Shown piece after piece: positions 49,435 to 58,010 of a stretch of DNA of 62,701 bases. Position 1 is the first letter of the stretch; every line of letters starts with the position of its first letter. The position numbers and the translations under genes are program-made. The notes below the pieces were generated by a model. It ran no database searches and was not told the DNA's origin. It saw only the letters and a list, made by a program, of their open reading frames with translations. This stretch comes from Streptacidiphilus carbonis (lineage in GTDB: Bacteria > Actinomycetota > Actinomycetes > Streptomycetales > Streptomycetaceae), in contig NZ_BBPM01000036.1 in NCBI RefSeq assembly GCF_000787775.1, positions 8,370 through 71,070 of the forward strand. Direction: 5' to 3'.

Positions 49435-50298
49435 ATGGTTGATATAGCACTGCTGACAGGTCGGACCATGCCCCGCGAGGTGCCGGAGAACGGCCTGCTG
49501 GTCGACGAACTGGCCGGGCTCGGCGTCACCGCGGAGATCCACCCCTGGGACGAGCCGCTGGACTGGGCCGGGTTCGGCCTCGCCGTGGTGCGGACCACCT
49601 GGGGCTACTGGGCCCGGCGCGAGGAGTTCACCGCCTGGGCCGAGCGGACGGCGAAGCTGACCGCGCTGCGCAATCCGGTCGAGGTGCTGCTCTGGAACAG
49701 CCACAAGGGCTACCTGGTCGAACTGGCGGCGGCCGGCGTCCCGGTGGTGCCGACCCGGCTGGTGCCGCAGGGCGCGTCCGACGCGGAGCGGTCCGGCGCG
49801 CTCGGCGGGTTCGGGGGCGGCGAGGTGGTGCTCAAGCCCGCCGTGTCGGCGGGGGCGCGCGGCGCGCTGCGCGCCCTGGCCGACGACGACGCCTCCGCGG
49901 CCCACCTGGCCGAGCTCACCGGACGCGGCGACGCCCTGGTGCAGCCGTTCGCGGAGTCCGTGCTCGCCCGCGGGGAGACCTCGCTGGTCTTCTTCGACGG
50001 TGTGTTCAGCCACGCCGTGCGCAAGGTCCCCGCGGCCGGGGAGTACCGGATCCATCTGCACCACGGCGGGTCGGTGCAGCCGTACCGGCCGGACGCCGAC
50101 GAGCTGGCGGTGGCCGGGACCGCCCTGGCCGCCGCCCCGGCCGCGACCGCCTACGCGCGGGTGGACCTGGTCCGGCTGCCGGACGGCCCGGCGGTGATGG
50201 AGCTGGAGCTGATCGAACCAGAGCTGTTCCTGCCGACCGCACCGGCCGCCGCGGGCCGCTACGCCCGGGTCCTGGCGGACCTGCTCGGCGGAACGTGA
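49435..50298 (+). CDS. ATP-grasp domain protein (RimK/glutathione-synthetase-like)
   Basis: A 287-residue protein. WDEPLDWAGFGLAVVRTTWG belongs to the N-terminal domain; KGYLVELAAAGVPVVPTRLV, GEVVLKPAVSAGARG (ATP-grasp loop), ALVQPFAESVLARGETSLVF and VMELELIEPELFL (metal site, usually ELxxxxPxL) follow the order of the family. It should ligate a carboxylate to an amine or thiol with ATP. TAGGAT at 49423-49428 ends six bases before the ATG, so the mRNA is probably leaderless. Confidence 0.88.
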   Translation: MVDIALLTGRTMPREVPENGLLVDELAGLGVTAEIHPWDEPLDWAGFGLAVVRTTWGYWARREEFTAWAERTAKLTALRNPVEVLLWNSHKGYLVELAAAGVPVVPTRLVPQGASDAERSGALGGFGGGEVVLKPAVSAGARGALRALADDDASAAHLAELTGRGDALVQPFAESVLARGETSLVFFDGVFSHAVRKVPAAGEYRIHLHHGGSVQPYRPDADELAVAGTALAAAPAATAYARVDLVRLPDGPAVMELELIEPELFLPTAPAAAGRYARVLADLLGGT

Positions 50299-50366
50299 CC
50301 GGAGGCACGTGGCGGCCTTCCGCCGTGTCGGGCCCTCTCGGCGGTCTCGACCATTACCGTGAAGGT

Positions 50367-51725
50367 ATGTCCCAAAGCTCCACATCCACCGGTTTGTCCC
50401 CTCGCTCCCCACGTTCCCGGCGTCTGCGCACCGTCGCGGGCCGGGCCGCGGTGAGCGGCGGGGCGCTCACCGCCTGCGCGGCGCTGGTGCTGACCGGCTG
50501 CGGAACAGGGAGCAGCCCGGCCCAGCACGTCAGCGCGGACTCCAGGTCCTCCGCCCCTGCTGCCGCCGGCTCCGCCGGCACGGGCAGCCCGTCCGCCTCC
50601 GCCCCGTCCCCGTCGTCGACGCCCGCCAAGCCGTCCGGGACGGCGGGGGCCCCGGCAGCGGCGCCGTCGGCCTCGCCGTCCGCCCGGTCCGCCGCCTCCT
50701 GCAGCACCGCGTCCCAGCTCGCGGGCTGGTCCGACCGGCGGCTGGCGATGCAGACCATCGCCGTGCCCGCGGACGAGAACGACGTCGGCAGCGTCGCCCC
50801 CGAGGTCGCCGCAGGCGCCGGCGGCGTGCTGCTGTTCGGCTCCTCCGCCCCGTCCGGCCTGGGCGCCGACCTCACCGCCTTGAAGTCGCACGTCCCCGGC
50901 CGGACCGGGCTGCTGGTGATGACCGACGAGGAGGGCGGGGGGATCCAGCGGATGGACAACCTGGTCGGCTCGCTGCCCTGGCCGGGGTGGATGGGGGCGC
51001 ACTGGACCACCGACCAGATCCGGCAGGCGGCGGCGCAGGTCGGCGCGAAGATGGCGGCGGCGCAGGTCAACATGGACCTCGCCCCGGTGGCCGACGTCGA
51101 CGGCGCGACCACCGTCCCCGGCCACGGCAACCCGGACGGGCTGCGCTCCTTCAGCGGGGATCCTGCCGTCGCGGCCCGGGACACCGTCGCCTTCATGGAC
51201 GGGCTGCGCTCCGCGGGCGTCATCCCGGTGCTGAAGCACTTCCCGGGGCTCGGCGGAACCTCGGTCAACTCCGACTTCGGCCCGGCGAAGACCGTGCCCT
51301 GGGCCGCCGAGTCCAGGACCGGGCTGACCCCGTTCAACGCCGCGATCGCCGCCGGCGCACCCGCGGTGATGGCGGCCAACGACACCGTCCCCGGCCTCAC
51401 CACCCTCCCGGCAGGGCTCTCGCCCACCGCGATCACCACCGTCCTGCGGGGGCAGCTCGGCTTCCACGGGCTGGTCCTCACCGACTCGCTCAGCGCCGGC
51501 GCCGTCTCGGCGGCCGGATACAGCATTCCGCAGGCCGCCGTGCAGGCGCTGCGGGCCGGGGCGGACATGGTGATGTTCGACCTCAGCTCGAAGACCCAGG
51601 CGCAGACCTCGGCCATCGCCACGGCCGTGGTCGGCGCGGTGGCGAGCGGACAGCTGCCGCGCAGCCGGCTGCTGTCTGCCGCTGCGGCGGTGCTGGCGTC
51701 CCGCCAGGTGGACCTCTGCCACTGA
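50367..51725 (+). CDS. Family 3 glycoside hydrolase-like lipoprotein (NagZ type, altered active site)
   Basis: A 452-residue lipoprotein: a long basic N-terminus, lipobox LTGC in ALVLTGCG, then a Ser/Ala/Pro linker, then a GH3 TIM barrel. TDEEGGGIQRM, MDLAPVADV, KHFPGLGG and the nucleophile region LVLTDSLSAGAV are as in beta-N-acetylhexosaminidases. However, the loop that carries the Asp-His acid/base pair in NagZ (DSH) reads NSDF here, so the usual dyad is missing. It may use another acid/base or have lost activity. The ATG at 50367 follows GAAGG. Confidence 0.85.
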   Translation: MSQSSTSTGLSPRSPRSRRLRTVAGRAAVSGGALTACAALVLTGCGTGSSPAQHVSADSRSSAPAAAGSAGTGSPSASAPSPSSTPAKPSGTAGAPAAAPSASPSARSAASCSTASQLAGWSDRRLAMQTIAVPADENDVGSVAPEVAAGAGGVLLFGSSAPSGLGADLTALKSHVPGRTGLLVMTDEEGGGIQRMDNLVGSLPWPGWMGAHWTTDQIRQAAAQVGAKMAAAQVNMDLAPVADVDGATTVPGHGNPDGLRSFSGDPAVAARDTVAFMDGLRSAGVIPVLKHFPGLGGTSVNSDFGPAKTVPWAAESRTGLTPFNAAIAAGAPAVMAANDTVPGLTTLPAGLSPTAITTVLRGQLGFHGLVLTDSLSAGAVSAAGYSIPQAAVQALRAGADMVMFDLSSKTQAQTSAIATAVVGAVASGQLPRSRLLSAAAAVLASRQVDLCH

Positions 51726-51830
51726 GCCGGTGGGCGCCGCCGATTCAGGCCGCGGACACCGATGAGTCGCGGCGCCGGAGGCAGTCCCCACTCCGACCGA
51801 CACATCCGACGAGAGTGGCGAGGCTGAGCG

Positions 51831-52979
51831 ATGACCGATCTGAACGGCGTACTGCAGGACCATGTCGGCGAGGGCCGGGCGCCCGGTGCGGTGGGCCTGG
51901 TGGCCCGTGGCGACCGGATCGAAGTGGCGGCGGTCGGCTCGGTCGACGCCGAGGGCAGCGCCCCGATGGCCAGGGACACGATCTTCCGCATCGCCTCCAT
52001 CACCAAGCCGATCGTCGCGGCAGCGGTGATGGTGCTGGTCGACGAGGGCCGGATCGGCCTGGACGACCCGATCGCACCCTGGCTGCCCGAACTGGCGTCC
52101 CCCTCCGTCGTCCGCACCCCGGACAGCCCGGTCGACGACGTGGTCCCGGCGAACCGCCCGATCACCGTGGAGGACCTGCTCAGCTCCCGCGCCGGGTACG
52201 GCTTCTCCTCCGACTTCAGCCAGCCGGCGGTCACCCTGCTGTTCAACCAGGTGCCACCGGCACCGCCGTTTCCGCAGCCCGCACCGGCCCCGGACGAGTG
52301 GATGGCGAAGCTGGCGGCGGTCCCGCTGCTGCACCAGCCGGGCCAGGCCTGGCTCTACAACACCTGCTCGGACCTGCAGGGCGTGCTGATCGCCCGGGTC
52401 ACCGGCCGGTCCCTGCCCGAGTTCCTGGCCGAGCGGCTGTTCGAGCCGCTCGGCATGGCGGACACCGCCTTCGAGGTGCCGCCTGCCAAGCTCGGCCGGT
52501 TCACCAGCTACTACCAGCCGGACGCCGCCGGCACTCCGGTCCTCGCCGACGCCCCCGAAGGCCAGTGGAGCAGGCCGCCGGCCTTCCCGTCCGCGGCCGG
52601 CGGCCTCGTCGGCACGGTCGACGACTGGCTCGCCTTCGCCCGGATGCTGCTGGCCGAGGGGACGGTGGGAGACCGGCGGCTGCTGTCAGCAGCGGCGGTA
52701 CGGCGGATGACGACCGATCAGCTGACACAGGGTCAACGTAAGGCCGGGGACCTGTTCCTGGAGGGACAGGGCTGGGGCTACGGCGGCTCGGTGGACGTCG
52801 ACCCGGTCAACCCCTGGATCGTGCCCGGCCGCTACGGCTGGGTCGGCGGCACCGGCACGACCGCGCACCTCACCCCCGCCACCGGCACGGTCGCCCTGCT
52901 GTTCACCCAACTGTCGATGGGCAGCCCGATCCCGCCGGAGATCATGCGGGACTTCTGGCGCTACGCGACCGGGGTGTGA
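51831..52979 (+). CDS. Serine hydrolase, class C beta-lactamase-like
   Basis: A 382-residue enzyme, no signal peptide. SxxK is in FRIASITKPIVAAAVMVLVD, the YxN motif is WLYNTCSDLQGVLIARVTGR, and the third motif is WVGGTGTTAHL (HTG/KTG position). It is close to EstB-like esterases and 6-aminohexanoate-type hydrolases. It follows the GH3-like gene with a gap of about 105 bases on the same strand. Confidence 0.9.
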   Translation: MTDLNGVLQDHVGEGRAPGAVGLVARGDRIEVAAVGSVDAEGSAPMARDTIFRIASITKPIVAAAVMVLVDEGRIGLDDPIAPWLPELASPSVVRTPDSPVDDVVPANRPITVEDLLSSRAGYGFSSDFSQPAVTLLFNQVPPAPPFPQPAPAPDEWMAKLAAVPLLHQPGQAWLYNTCSDLQGVLIARVTGRSLPEFLAERLFEPLGMADTAFEVPPAKLGRFTSYYQPDAAGTPVLADAPEGQWSRPPAFPSAAGGLVGTVDDWLAFARMLLAEGTVGDRRLLSAAAVRRMTTDQLTQGQRKAGDLFLEGQGWGYGGSVDVDPVNPWIVPGRYGWVGGTGTTAHLTPATGTVALLFTQLSMGSPIPPEIMRDFWRYATGV

Positions 52980-53121
52980 ACGGCGGGGTCCTGGACTGGC
53001 CCTGCCCCTGTCCTGTCCCGACGACCCGATCCGCGGCCTCGCCGAGGACGACCGCCGCCGCCTGGTCGACGACGCGGTGGCCGCCGTCGCCGACGGTCTG
53101 GCCGCGGACGCCGGCGCCTGA
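52980..53121 (+). other. Possible 3' remnant of a coding sequence
   Basis: One frame without a start reads DDPIRGLAEDDRRRLVDDAV then AAVADGLAADAGA and stops at 53119-53121. It has protein-like composition and codon bias, but begins inside the end of the serine hydrolase gene. It may be the tail of a deleted gene. I could not assign a family. Confidence 0.25.
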
Positions 53122-53133
53122 GCGGCCGGGCGG

Positions 53134-53529
53134 TCAGTCCGCCGCGGGGACGACGGCGAGAGCGTCGATCTCGACCTTGAACGCCGGGTGGACCAGGCCG
53201 GAGACCTGGACCAGCGAGCAGGCGGGCAGCCGCTGCGGGTCGAGGAACTCGTCACGGGCCTGGCGGAAGGCAGGGAGGTCGGCCAGGTCGGTGAGGAAGA
53301 CCGTCAGCTTGACCGCATGCTCCAGTCCGGCGCCGGCCGCCACGAGCGCGGCCCGCAGGTTGCGGAACACCTGCCGGACCTGGGCCGCGGCGTCGTCCGC
53401 GCCCACCGACTTCCCGTCCGCGTCCACCGGCACCTGCCCGGAGACGGCGACCAGCGTCCCGGACGCGACCACCGCGTGGCTGTAGCCGTTCACCGGAGGC
53501 ATCCCCTCAGGACGGGTGAAGTGCTGCAC
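53134..53529 (-). CDS. RidA/YjgF family protein
   Basis: A 131-residue protein from GTG 53529 behind GAGGGGAG. GYSHAVVASGTLVAVSGQVP, QVRQVFRNLRAALVAAGAGL and VKLTVFLTDLADLP are the RidA pattern. The C-terminal signature reads RLPACSLVQVSGLVHPAFKVEIDALAVV where RidA has RPARSxVxVxxLPxxxxVEIEAIA; the key deaminase Arg is Cys here (PACS), so imine deaminase activity is doubtful. The promoter region holds three ACCGGCCGGT palindromes. Confidence 0.9.
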   Translation of the reverse strand: MQHFTRPEGMPPVNGYSHAVVASGTLVAVSGQVPVDADGKSVGADDAAAQVRQVFRNLRAALVAAGAGLEHAVKLTVFLTDLADLPAFRQARDEFLDPQRLPACSLVQVSGLVHPAFKVEIDALAVVPAAD

Positions 53530-53552
53530 TGGAGCTCCCCTCGATCCGAGCG

Positions 53553-53586
53553 ACCGGCCGGTCGACCGGCCGGTGAACCGGCCGGC
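53553..53586. promoter_or_regulatory. Three phased ACCGGCCGG palindromes
   Basis: ACCGGCCGGT at 53553-53562 and 53565-53574, and ACCGGCCGGC at 53577-53586, repeat with an exact 12-base period. They lie 24-57 bases upstream of the RidA-like start. Regular spacing close to a helical turn suggests cooperative binding by a dimeric repressor such as a TetR protein. No regulator gene is adjacent. Confidence 0.6.
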
Positions 53587-53617
53587 CACGGGGGAGATCA
53601 TGCCAGAGCCGGCGGCC

Positions 53618-54361
53618 TCAGACCCGGCGCGCGATCGTGACGATCTCACGGCTGGCCGCGGTCACCGGGCCGCCGTGCCAGTCGCCGTACTGGGACTCGA
53701 TCGCGAAACCCGACCCGTGGAGGAAGTCCGCGAGGTCCGGGACGTCCAGGAACCGCAGGCTGGTGCGGTCCACCCGCAGGACGGCGCCGTCCAGGTCGCT
53801 GGTGGTCTCCGTGAAGGTCACCACGTCGCCGACGACCGACTCGACATGGTGCGCGGAGCGCAGCACCCGCCCGCTCGGGTCCACCACCTCGGAGGCGTCG
53901 CCGGTGTCGGCGGAGCTCCAGTCCTCCCAGGCCCGGGCCTGCGGATGGCGGGTCTCGAACGCGAACCGGCCGCCGTCGCGCAGAGCGGTCCGGACCGCGG
54001 TCAGCGAGGCCCGCAGCTCCTCGTCGCCGACCAGGCACTGGAACGCATGGCTGACCATCGTGGCCAGCTCGAACTCACCGTCCCAGGCTGCGGCATCGGC
54101 GGCGGTCCCCAGTACCCATTCGACGTCGGCGCACCGCCGGGCCCGGTCCAGTGCCGCGCGGTCGGGGTCGATCCCGACCAGCCGCCCGCGGTGCCCGGAC
54201 TCGCGCGCCGTCCGCAGCATGGAGCCCGTCCCGCAGCCCACGTCCAGGACCGAGTCCGCAGCCAGGACCAGCCGGTCGTAGAAGGCGTCACTGGGGAAAC
54301 GGTCGGGATCCCAGGGGTTCATCAGGTCGTAGAGGGCAGCGACGTCGGCATCAGAGAGCAT
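53618..54361 (-). CDS. Class I SAM-dependent methyltransferase
   Basis: A 247-residue enzyme. MLSDADVAALYDLMNPWDPD opens the protein, SVLDVGCGTGSMLRTARESG binds SAM, and GIDPDRAALDRARR and FELATMVSHAFQCLVGDEEL follow in the Methyltransf_25 pattern. On the minus strand TAGACT (complement 54368-54373) ends six bases before the ATG: a leaderless start. It diverges from the MOSC gene, itself leaderless, with only 65 bases between the two start codons. Confidence 0.92.
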   Translation of the reverse strand: MLSDADVAALYDLMNPWDPDRFPSDAFYDRLVLAADSVLDVGCGTGSMLRTARESGHRGRLVGIDPDRAALDRARRCADVEWVLGTAADAAAWDGEFELATMVSHAFQCLVGDEELRASLTAVRTALRDGGRFAFETRHPQARAWEDWSSADTGDASEVVDPSGRVLRSAHHVESVVGDVVTFTETTSDLDGAVLRVDRTSLRFLDVPDLADFLHGSGFAIESQYGDWHGGPVTAASREIVTIARRV

Positions 54362-54426
54362 CGGAGCAGTCTAGGCGCAGCTAAATGGTGTCGACGCGGC
54401 TTATCGCAGCCCGTACTCTCGCGCGC

Positions 54427-55077
54427 ATGGAACTGCTATCCGTCAATGTCGGCCGCCCCCGCCCCAATCCGTGGAAGGGCCTCGACGACACCGGGATCGA
54501 CAAGCGGCCCGTGGACGGCCCGGTCGCGGTCACCGCCCCTGGCCCCAAGGGCACCGGGGCGGTCGGGCTGGCCGGCGACCGGGTGTACGACGTGAAGCAC
54601 CACGGCGGTGACGACCAGGCCGTGTACGCCTATGCCCGGGAGGATCTCGACAGCTGGGAGGCCGAGTTGGACCGGGACCTGCCCGGCGGCGCCTTCGGCG
54701 AGAACCTCACCACCCTCGGCGTGGACGTCAACGGCGCCCTGATCGGCGAGCGCTGGCGGATCGGACCGCGGCTGGTGCTGGAGGTGTCCTGCCCCCGGAT
54801 CCCCTGTCAGACGTTCCAGGGGTGGCTGGAGCGCGAGGGCTGGATCAAGCGGTTCACCCAAGCCGCAGTGCCCGGCGCGTACCTGCGCGTGATCGAGCCC
54901 GGAGAGATCCGCGCCGGTGACCGGGTCGAGATCCAGCAACGGCCCGATCACGACGTGTCGATCGCCCTCTCCTTCCGCGCGATGACCCTCGAACCCGAAC
55001 TGCTCCCCCGGCTGCTGGTCGCGGACGCGCTGCCGGCGAAGGACCTGGAGCAGATCCGCAGGCGCGTAGCCGGGTAG
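54427..55077 (+). CDS. MOSC domain protein (YiiM-like)
   Basis: A 216-residue protein. VGLAGDRVYDVKHHGGDDQA and GAFGENLTTLGVDVNGALIG with VLEVSCPRIPCQTFQGWLER are the MOSC signature, including the conserved cysteine in PRIPC. MOSC proteins bind molybdenum cofactor or carry sulfur; YiiM reduces N-hydroxylated compounds. TACTCT at 54414-54419 ends seven bases before the ATG, indicating a leaderless mRNA. Confidence 0.93.
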   Translation: MELLSVNVGRPRPNPWKGLDDTGIDKRPVDGPVAVTAPGPKGTGAVGLAGDRVYDVKHHGGDDQAVYAYAREDLDSWEAELDRDLPGGAFGENLTTLGVDVNGALIGERWRIGPRLVLEVSCPRIPCQTFQGWLEREGWIKRFTQAAVPGAYLRVIEPGEIRAGDRVEIQQRPDHDVSIALSFRAMTLEPELLPRLLVADALPAKDLEQIRRRVAG

Positions 55078-55136
55078 CGGGCGACCGGCGGAGCGGCAGG
55101 ACCCGAGGGCGGACCGCCCGGCTGTTAACATCGACC

Positions 55137-55592
55137 GTGCAGATTTCGGCCAAGGCGGACTACGCGGTACGGGCGATGCTGGAGCTGGCCGCCCACGGTC
55201 CGGAGCTGGTCAAGGCCACTGTCCTGATCGACCATCAGGGACTGCCGCGCAAGTTCGTCGAGACCATCCTGGTCGAGCTGCGCCACGCCGGCCTGGTGCG
55301 CAGCCACCGCGGCGCCGAGGGCGGCTACACCCTGGCGAAGCCGGCCACCACGATCACCCTCGGCGCGGTGATCCGCGCCGTCGACGGCCCGCTCGCCGAG
55401 GTCCGCGGCCTGCGACCGCACGAGACCGCCTACGCCGGCGCCGCCGAGCACCTCCCCGAGGTCTGGGTCGCCGCCCGCGCCAGCCTGCGCCGCGTCCTGG
55501 ACGAGACCACCCTCGCCCAGGTCCTCAGCGGCCGCCTCCCACCCCACGTCCGCAAAATGGCCGCCTCCCCCGACGCCTGGCTCCCCCGCTAG
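55137..55592 (+). CDS. Rrf2 family regulator without cysteines
   Basis: A 151-residue protein. MQISAKADYAVRAMLELAAH starts the winged helix; LPRKFVETILVELRHAGLVR and GAEGGYTLAKPATTITLGAV are Rrf2 family blocks. The protein has no cysteine at all, so it cannot hold the Fe-S cluster of IscR, NsrR or RsrR. It may sense something else or bind DNA constitutively. TAACAT at 55126-55131 ends five bases before the GTG start, so it is probably leaderless. Confidence 0.9.
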   Translation: MQISAKADYAVRAMLELAAHGPELVKATVLIDHQGLPRKFVETILVELRHAGLVRSHRGAEGGYTLAKPATTITLGAVIRAVDGPLAEVRGLRPHETAYAGAAEHLPEVWVAARASLRRVLDETTLAQVLSGRLPPHVRKMAASPDAWLPR

Positions 55593-55607
55593 CGGGACTC
55601 CCGCACC

Positions 55608-56084
55608 ATGATCGGCCGCAGCACAGTCGTCGCCGCATCGGAAGGGGGGCCCGTCACCGTGGCGCTCGGATCGATCGCGCTGCTCTGCGGGGTTACCGGG
55701 GTGACGGTCCTGGTGATCGCCGTGCGGGCGGTCATGCAGAAGGTACGCACGCATCGGACCCTGGGGCGCGGGCTGTTGACGGACGGTCAGGTGCTGCACG
55801 TCTATCTCGTCCCCGGGGATCAGGGCCGGGCGGGCGTGCGGCGTTCGGTGGTGGCCTTTCGAACCCTGGACGGAGGGAGGTTCCTGGTCAATGACGAGTC
55901 GGGACTTCCCCGGGGCGTCGGTGACCGGGTGCCGGTCCGCTATCCGGTGGAGCGTCCGCAGCACGCGGTGCTCGCGGACGTGCGCCGGGGAGTGGTCGGC
56001 CCGGTCGTGTTCGGGCTCTGCGCCGCAGGATTCGCGACGGCCTGTCTGTTCGCCTGCGTCTGGGCGCTCACCCGGTCCCGGTAG
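55608..56084 (+). CDS. DUF3592-like membrane protein
   Basis: A 158-residue protein with an N-terminal helix (ALGSIALLCGVTGVTVLVIAV) and a C-terminal helix (GPVVFGLCAAGFATACLFAC) flanking a soluble beta-rich part (RSVVAFRTLDGGRFLV ... VPVRYPVERPQHAVL), the DUF3592 arrangement. Function unknown. A later GTG is an alternative start. It ends 45 bases from the convergent binding-protein gene. Confidence 0.7.
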   Translation: MIGRSTVVAASEGGPVTVALGSIALLCGVTGVTVLVIAVRAVMQKVRTHRTLGRGLLTDGQVLHVYLVPGDQGRAGVRRSVVAFRTLDGGRFLVNDESGLPRGVGDRVPVRYPVERPQHAVLADVRRGVVGPVVFGLCAAGFATACLFACVWALTRSR

Positions 56085-56128
56085 CCACGCGGATGACCAC
56101 CGGGACCGGACGGGCGAACGCCATGGCG

Positions 56129-57163
56129 TCAGGAGTTGGTGACCGGGAGGCCCGGCGGGTTGACCTGGGAGGTGGGGACGGCCTCGTCGGAGAGGTTCCA
56201 GGCGGCCAGCCACTTGGCGTAGTCGCCGTTCTTGATGAGGTAGTTGACGGCGTCGGCGAGGGGCTTGGCCAGGCCGTCGCCCTTCTTCGTGGTGGCGGCG
56301 ATCAGCCCCTGGAGGGAGGCGCCGGCGCCGGAGAACTTCCCGGCACTGCGGGTCGGGGTGTTGGTCCTGGCCGTCTGGGTGACGTGGTAGGCGAGCTCCG
56401 GGTTGGGTTCGAAGTAGGTGTCGATCTTGCCCGAGTCGAGGGCCAGATAGGTGCTGTTGTTGTCGGGGAAGTACTTGATGGTCAGGGTCTTGCCCTCAGC
56501 CTTGAGCTGCGACTGCCACTTCTCCAGGATCTTCTCCTGGTTGGTGCCGGCGCCCACGGCGACGGTCTTGCCGGCCAGGCTCTCGGCGGTGCCGTCGAAG
56601 GTCCAACTGCTGCTCTTCAGGACCTCGAAGCCGACATTGTCCTGCCGGTAGCTGGCGAAGTCGTACTTGGTCTTGCGCTGCTCGGTATCGGTGATGTTGG
56701 AGAAGCCCACATCGTTCCTGCCGCTGTCGATGCCGACGAACAGGTTGTCCCAAGTGGCGTTGTTGAGCACCGGCTTGAGGCCGAGGACCGCTGCCACCAG
56801 CCGTCCCAGGTCCGGTTCGGAGCCGGTCAGCGTCTTCTGGTCGGAGCCGGTGAACCCGAGCGGCGCCGACCCCGCGGGCAGCAGGCCGAGACCGATGGTG
56901 AGCTCACCGCTGCTGCGCACGGAGGCGGGCAGCTCGGCGCGGATCGTGTCCGACTGGGCGACGGTGAGCTTCGCCTCGGTCGCCGCGCCGTTAGCGAGCG
57001 CGCCGACGGAGACGATGGTGCTCCCGGCCGGGGCAGCGGCGGCGACCGCGGTCTCCGTCTTGGCGGTGGTGCTGCTCGCGCAGGCGGTGAGCCCGCCCGC
57101 GAGGGCGATCAGAGCGGCACTGGCGGGGACGAGGCGGGCACGTCTGAACACGGTGCTGGACAT
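56129..57163 (-). CDS. Polar amino acid ABC transporter, substrate-binding lipoprotein (module 2)
   Basis: A 344-residue lipoprotein with lipobox LTAC in LAGGLTACA and a family 3 solute-binding fold: SSGELTIGLGLLPAGSAPLG, ITDTEQRKTKYDFASYRQDN and KTVAVGAGTNQEKILEKWQS. It should capture an amino acid outside the cell for the permease and ATPase encoded just upstream. CAGGAG precedes the ATG. The binding pocket cannot be read for substrate. Control by a SAM-sensing leader upstream suggests a sulfur-containing amino acid. Confidence 0.92.
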   Translation of the reverse strand: MSSTVFRRARLVPASAALIALAGGLTACASSTTAKTETAVAAAAPAGSTIVSVGALANGAATEAKLTVAQSDTIRAELPASVRSSGELTIGLGLLPAGSAPLGFTGSDQKTLTGSEPDLGRLVAAVLGLKPVLNNATWDNLFVGIDSGRNDVGFSNITDTEQRKTKYDFASYRQDNVGFEVLKSSSWTFDGTAESLAGKTVAVGAGTNQEKILEKWQSQLKAEGKTLTIKYFPDNNSTYLALDSGKIDTYFEPNPELAYHVTQTARTNTPTRSAGKFSGAGASLQGLIAATTKKGDGLAKPLADAVNYLIKNGDYAKWLAAWNLSDEAVPTSQVNPPGLPVTNS

Positions 57164-57221
57164 GGTGGTTCTCCTGGGAACTGGGTGTTTGCGGGACGGA
57201 AGGGATGAGGGGTGGCCCGGG

Positions 57222-58010
57222 TCAGAGCACCTTGCTGAGGAACTCCCGGGTACGCGGGTGCTGCGGGTTGTCCAGCACCTCGGCCGGGGTGCCCTGTTCG
57301 ACGATGTGACCGCCGTCGAGGAAGACGACCAGGTCGGCGACCTCGCGGGCGAAGCCGATCTCATGGGTGACCACGATCAGGGTGGTGCCGCTGCCGGCCA
57401 GGTCCCTGATGACGGCCAGGACCTCGCCCACCAGCTCGGGGTCGAGCGCCGAGGTCGGCTCGTCGAACAGGATCAGGCCCGGCCGCTGGGCCAGGGCCCG
57501 GGCGATGGCGACCCGCTGCTGCTGCCCGCCGGAGAGCTGGCGCGGGTAGGCGTCCGCCTTGTCGGCCAGGCCCACTCGGGCGAGCAGGTCGAGTGCGGTC
57601 GCACGCGCCTCCTCCCTGGTCGCCCGCCCGGTCGCCACCGGGGCCGCGGCGATGTTCTCCAGCGCGGTCAGGTGCGGGAAGAGGTTGAAGCCCTGGAACA
57701 CGAAGCCGATTCCGGCCCGCTGGGCCAGGATCGCCCGCTCGCCCAGCTCCTTGAGCCGCTCGCCGTGCCGACGGACCCCGATCAGCTCGCCGTTGACGCT
57801 GACGTGTCCGACGTCCAGCTGTTCGAGGTGGTTGATCGCCCGCAGCAGAGTGGACTTGCCCGAGCCGGACGGGCCGAGGATCACCGCGACCTGCCCCGGC
57901 TGGACGGTCAGGTCCACGCCGTCGAGCACCCGGTTGGCCCCGTACCACTTGTGCGCGCCGCGAACCTCGACGGCTGCGGCCCGCGTAGGCGATGTCGTTG
58001 TGCTGCTCAT
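57222..58010 (-). CDS. Polar amino acid ABC transporter ATPase (module 2)
   Basis: A 262-residue ATPase of the GlnQ/TcyC class: Walker [22 protein letters not shown]-loop [18 protein letters not shown], signature [19 protein letters not shown], Walker [21 protein letters not shown] and [14 protein letters not shown]. It overlaps the permease gene by four bases. It has exactly the same length as the module 1 ATPase and is clearly its paralogue. Confidence 0.96.
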   Translation of the reverse strand: MSSTTTSPTRAAAVEVRGAHKWYGANRVLDGVDLTVQPGQVAVILGPSGSGKSTLLRAINHLEQLDVGHVSVNGELIGVRRHGERLKELGERAILAQRAGIGFVFQGFNLFPHLTALENIAAAPVATGRATREEARATALDLLARVGLADKADAYPRQLSGGQQQRVAIARALAQRPGLILFDEPTSALDPELVGEVLAVIRDLAGSGTTLIVVTHEIGFAREVADLVVFLDGGHIVEQGTPAEVLDNPQHPRTREFLSKVL

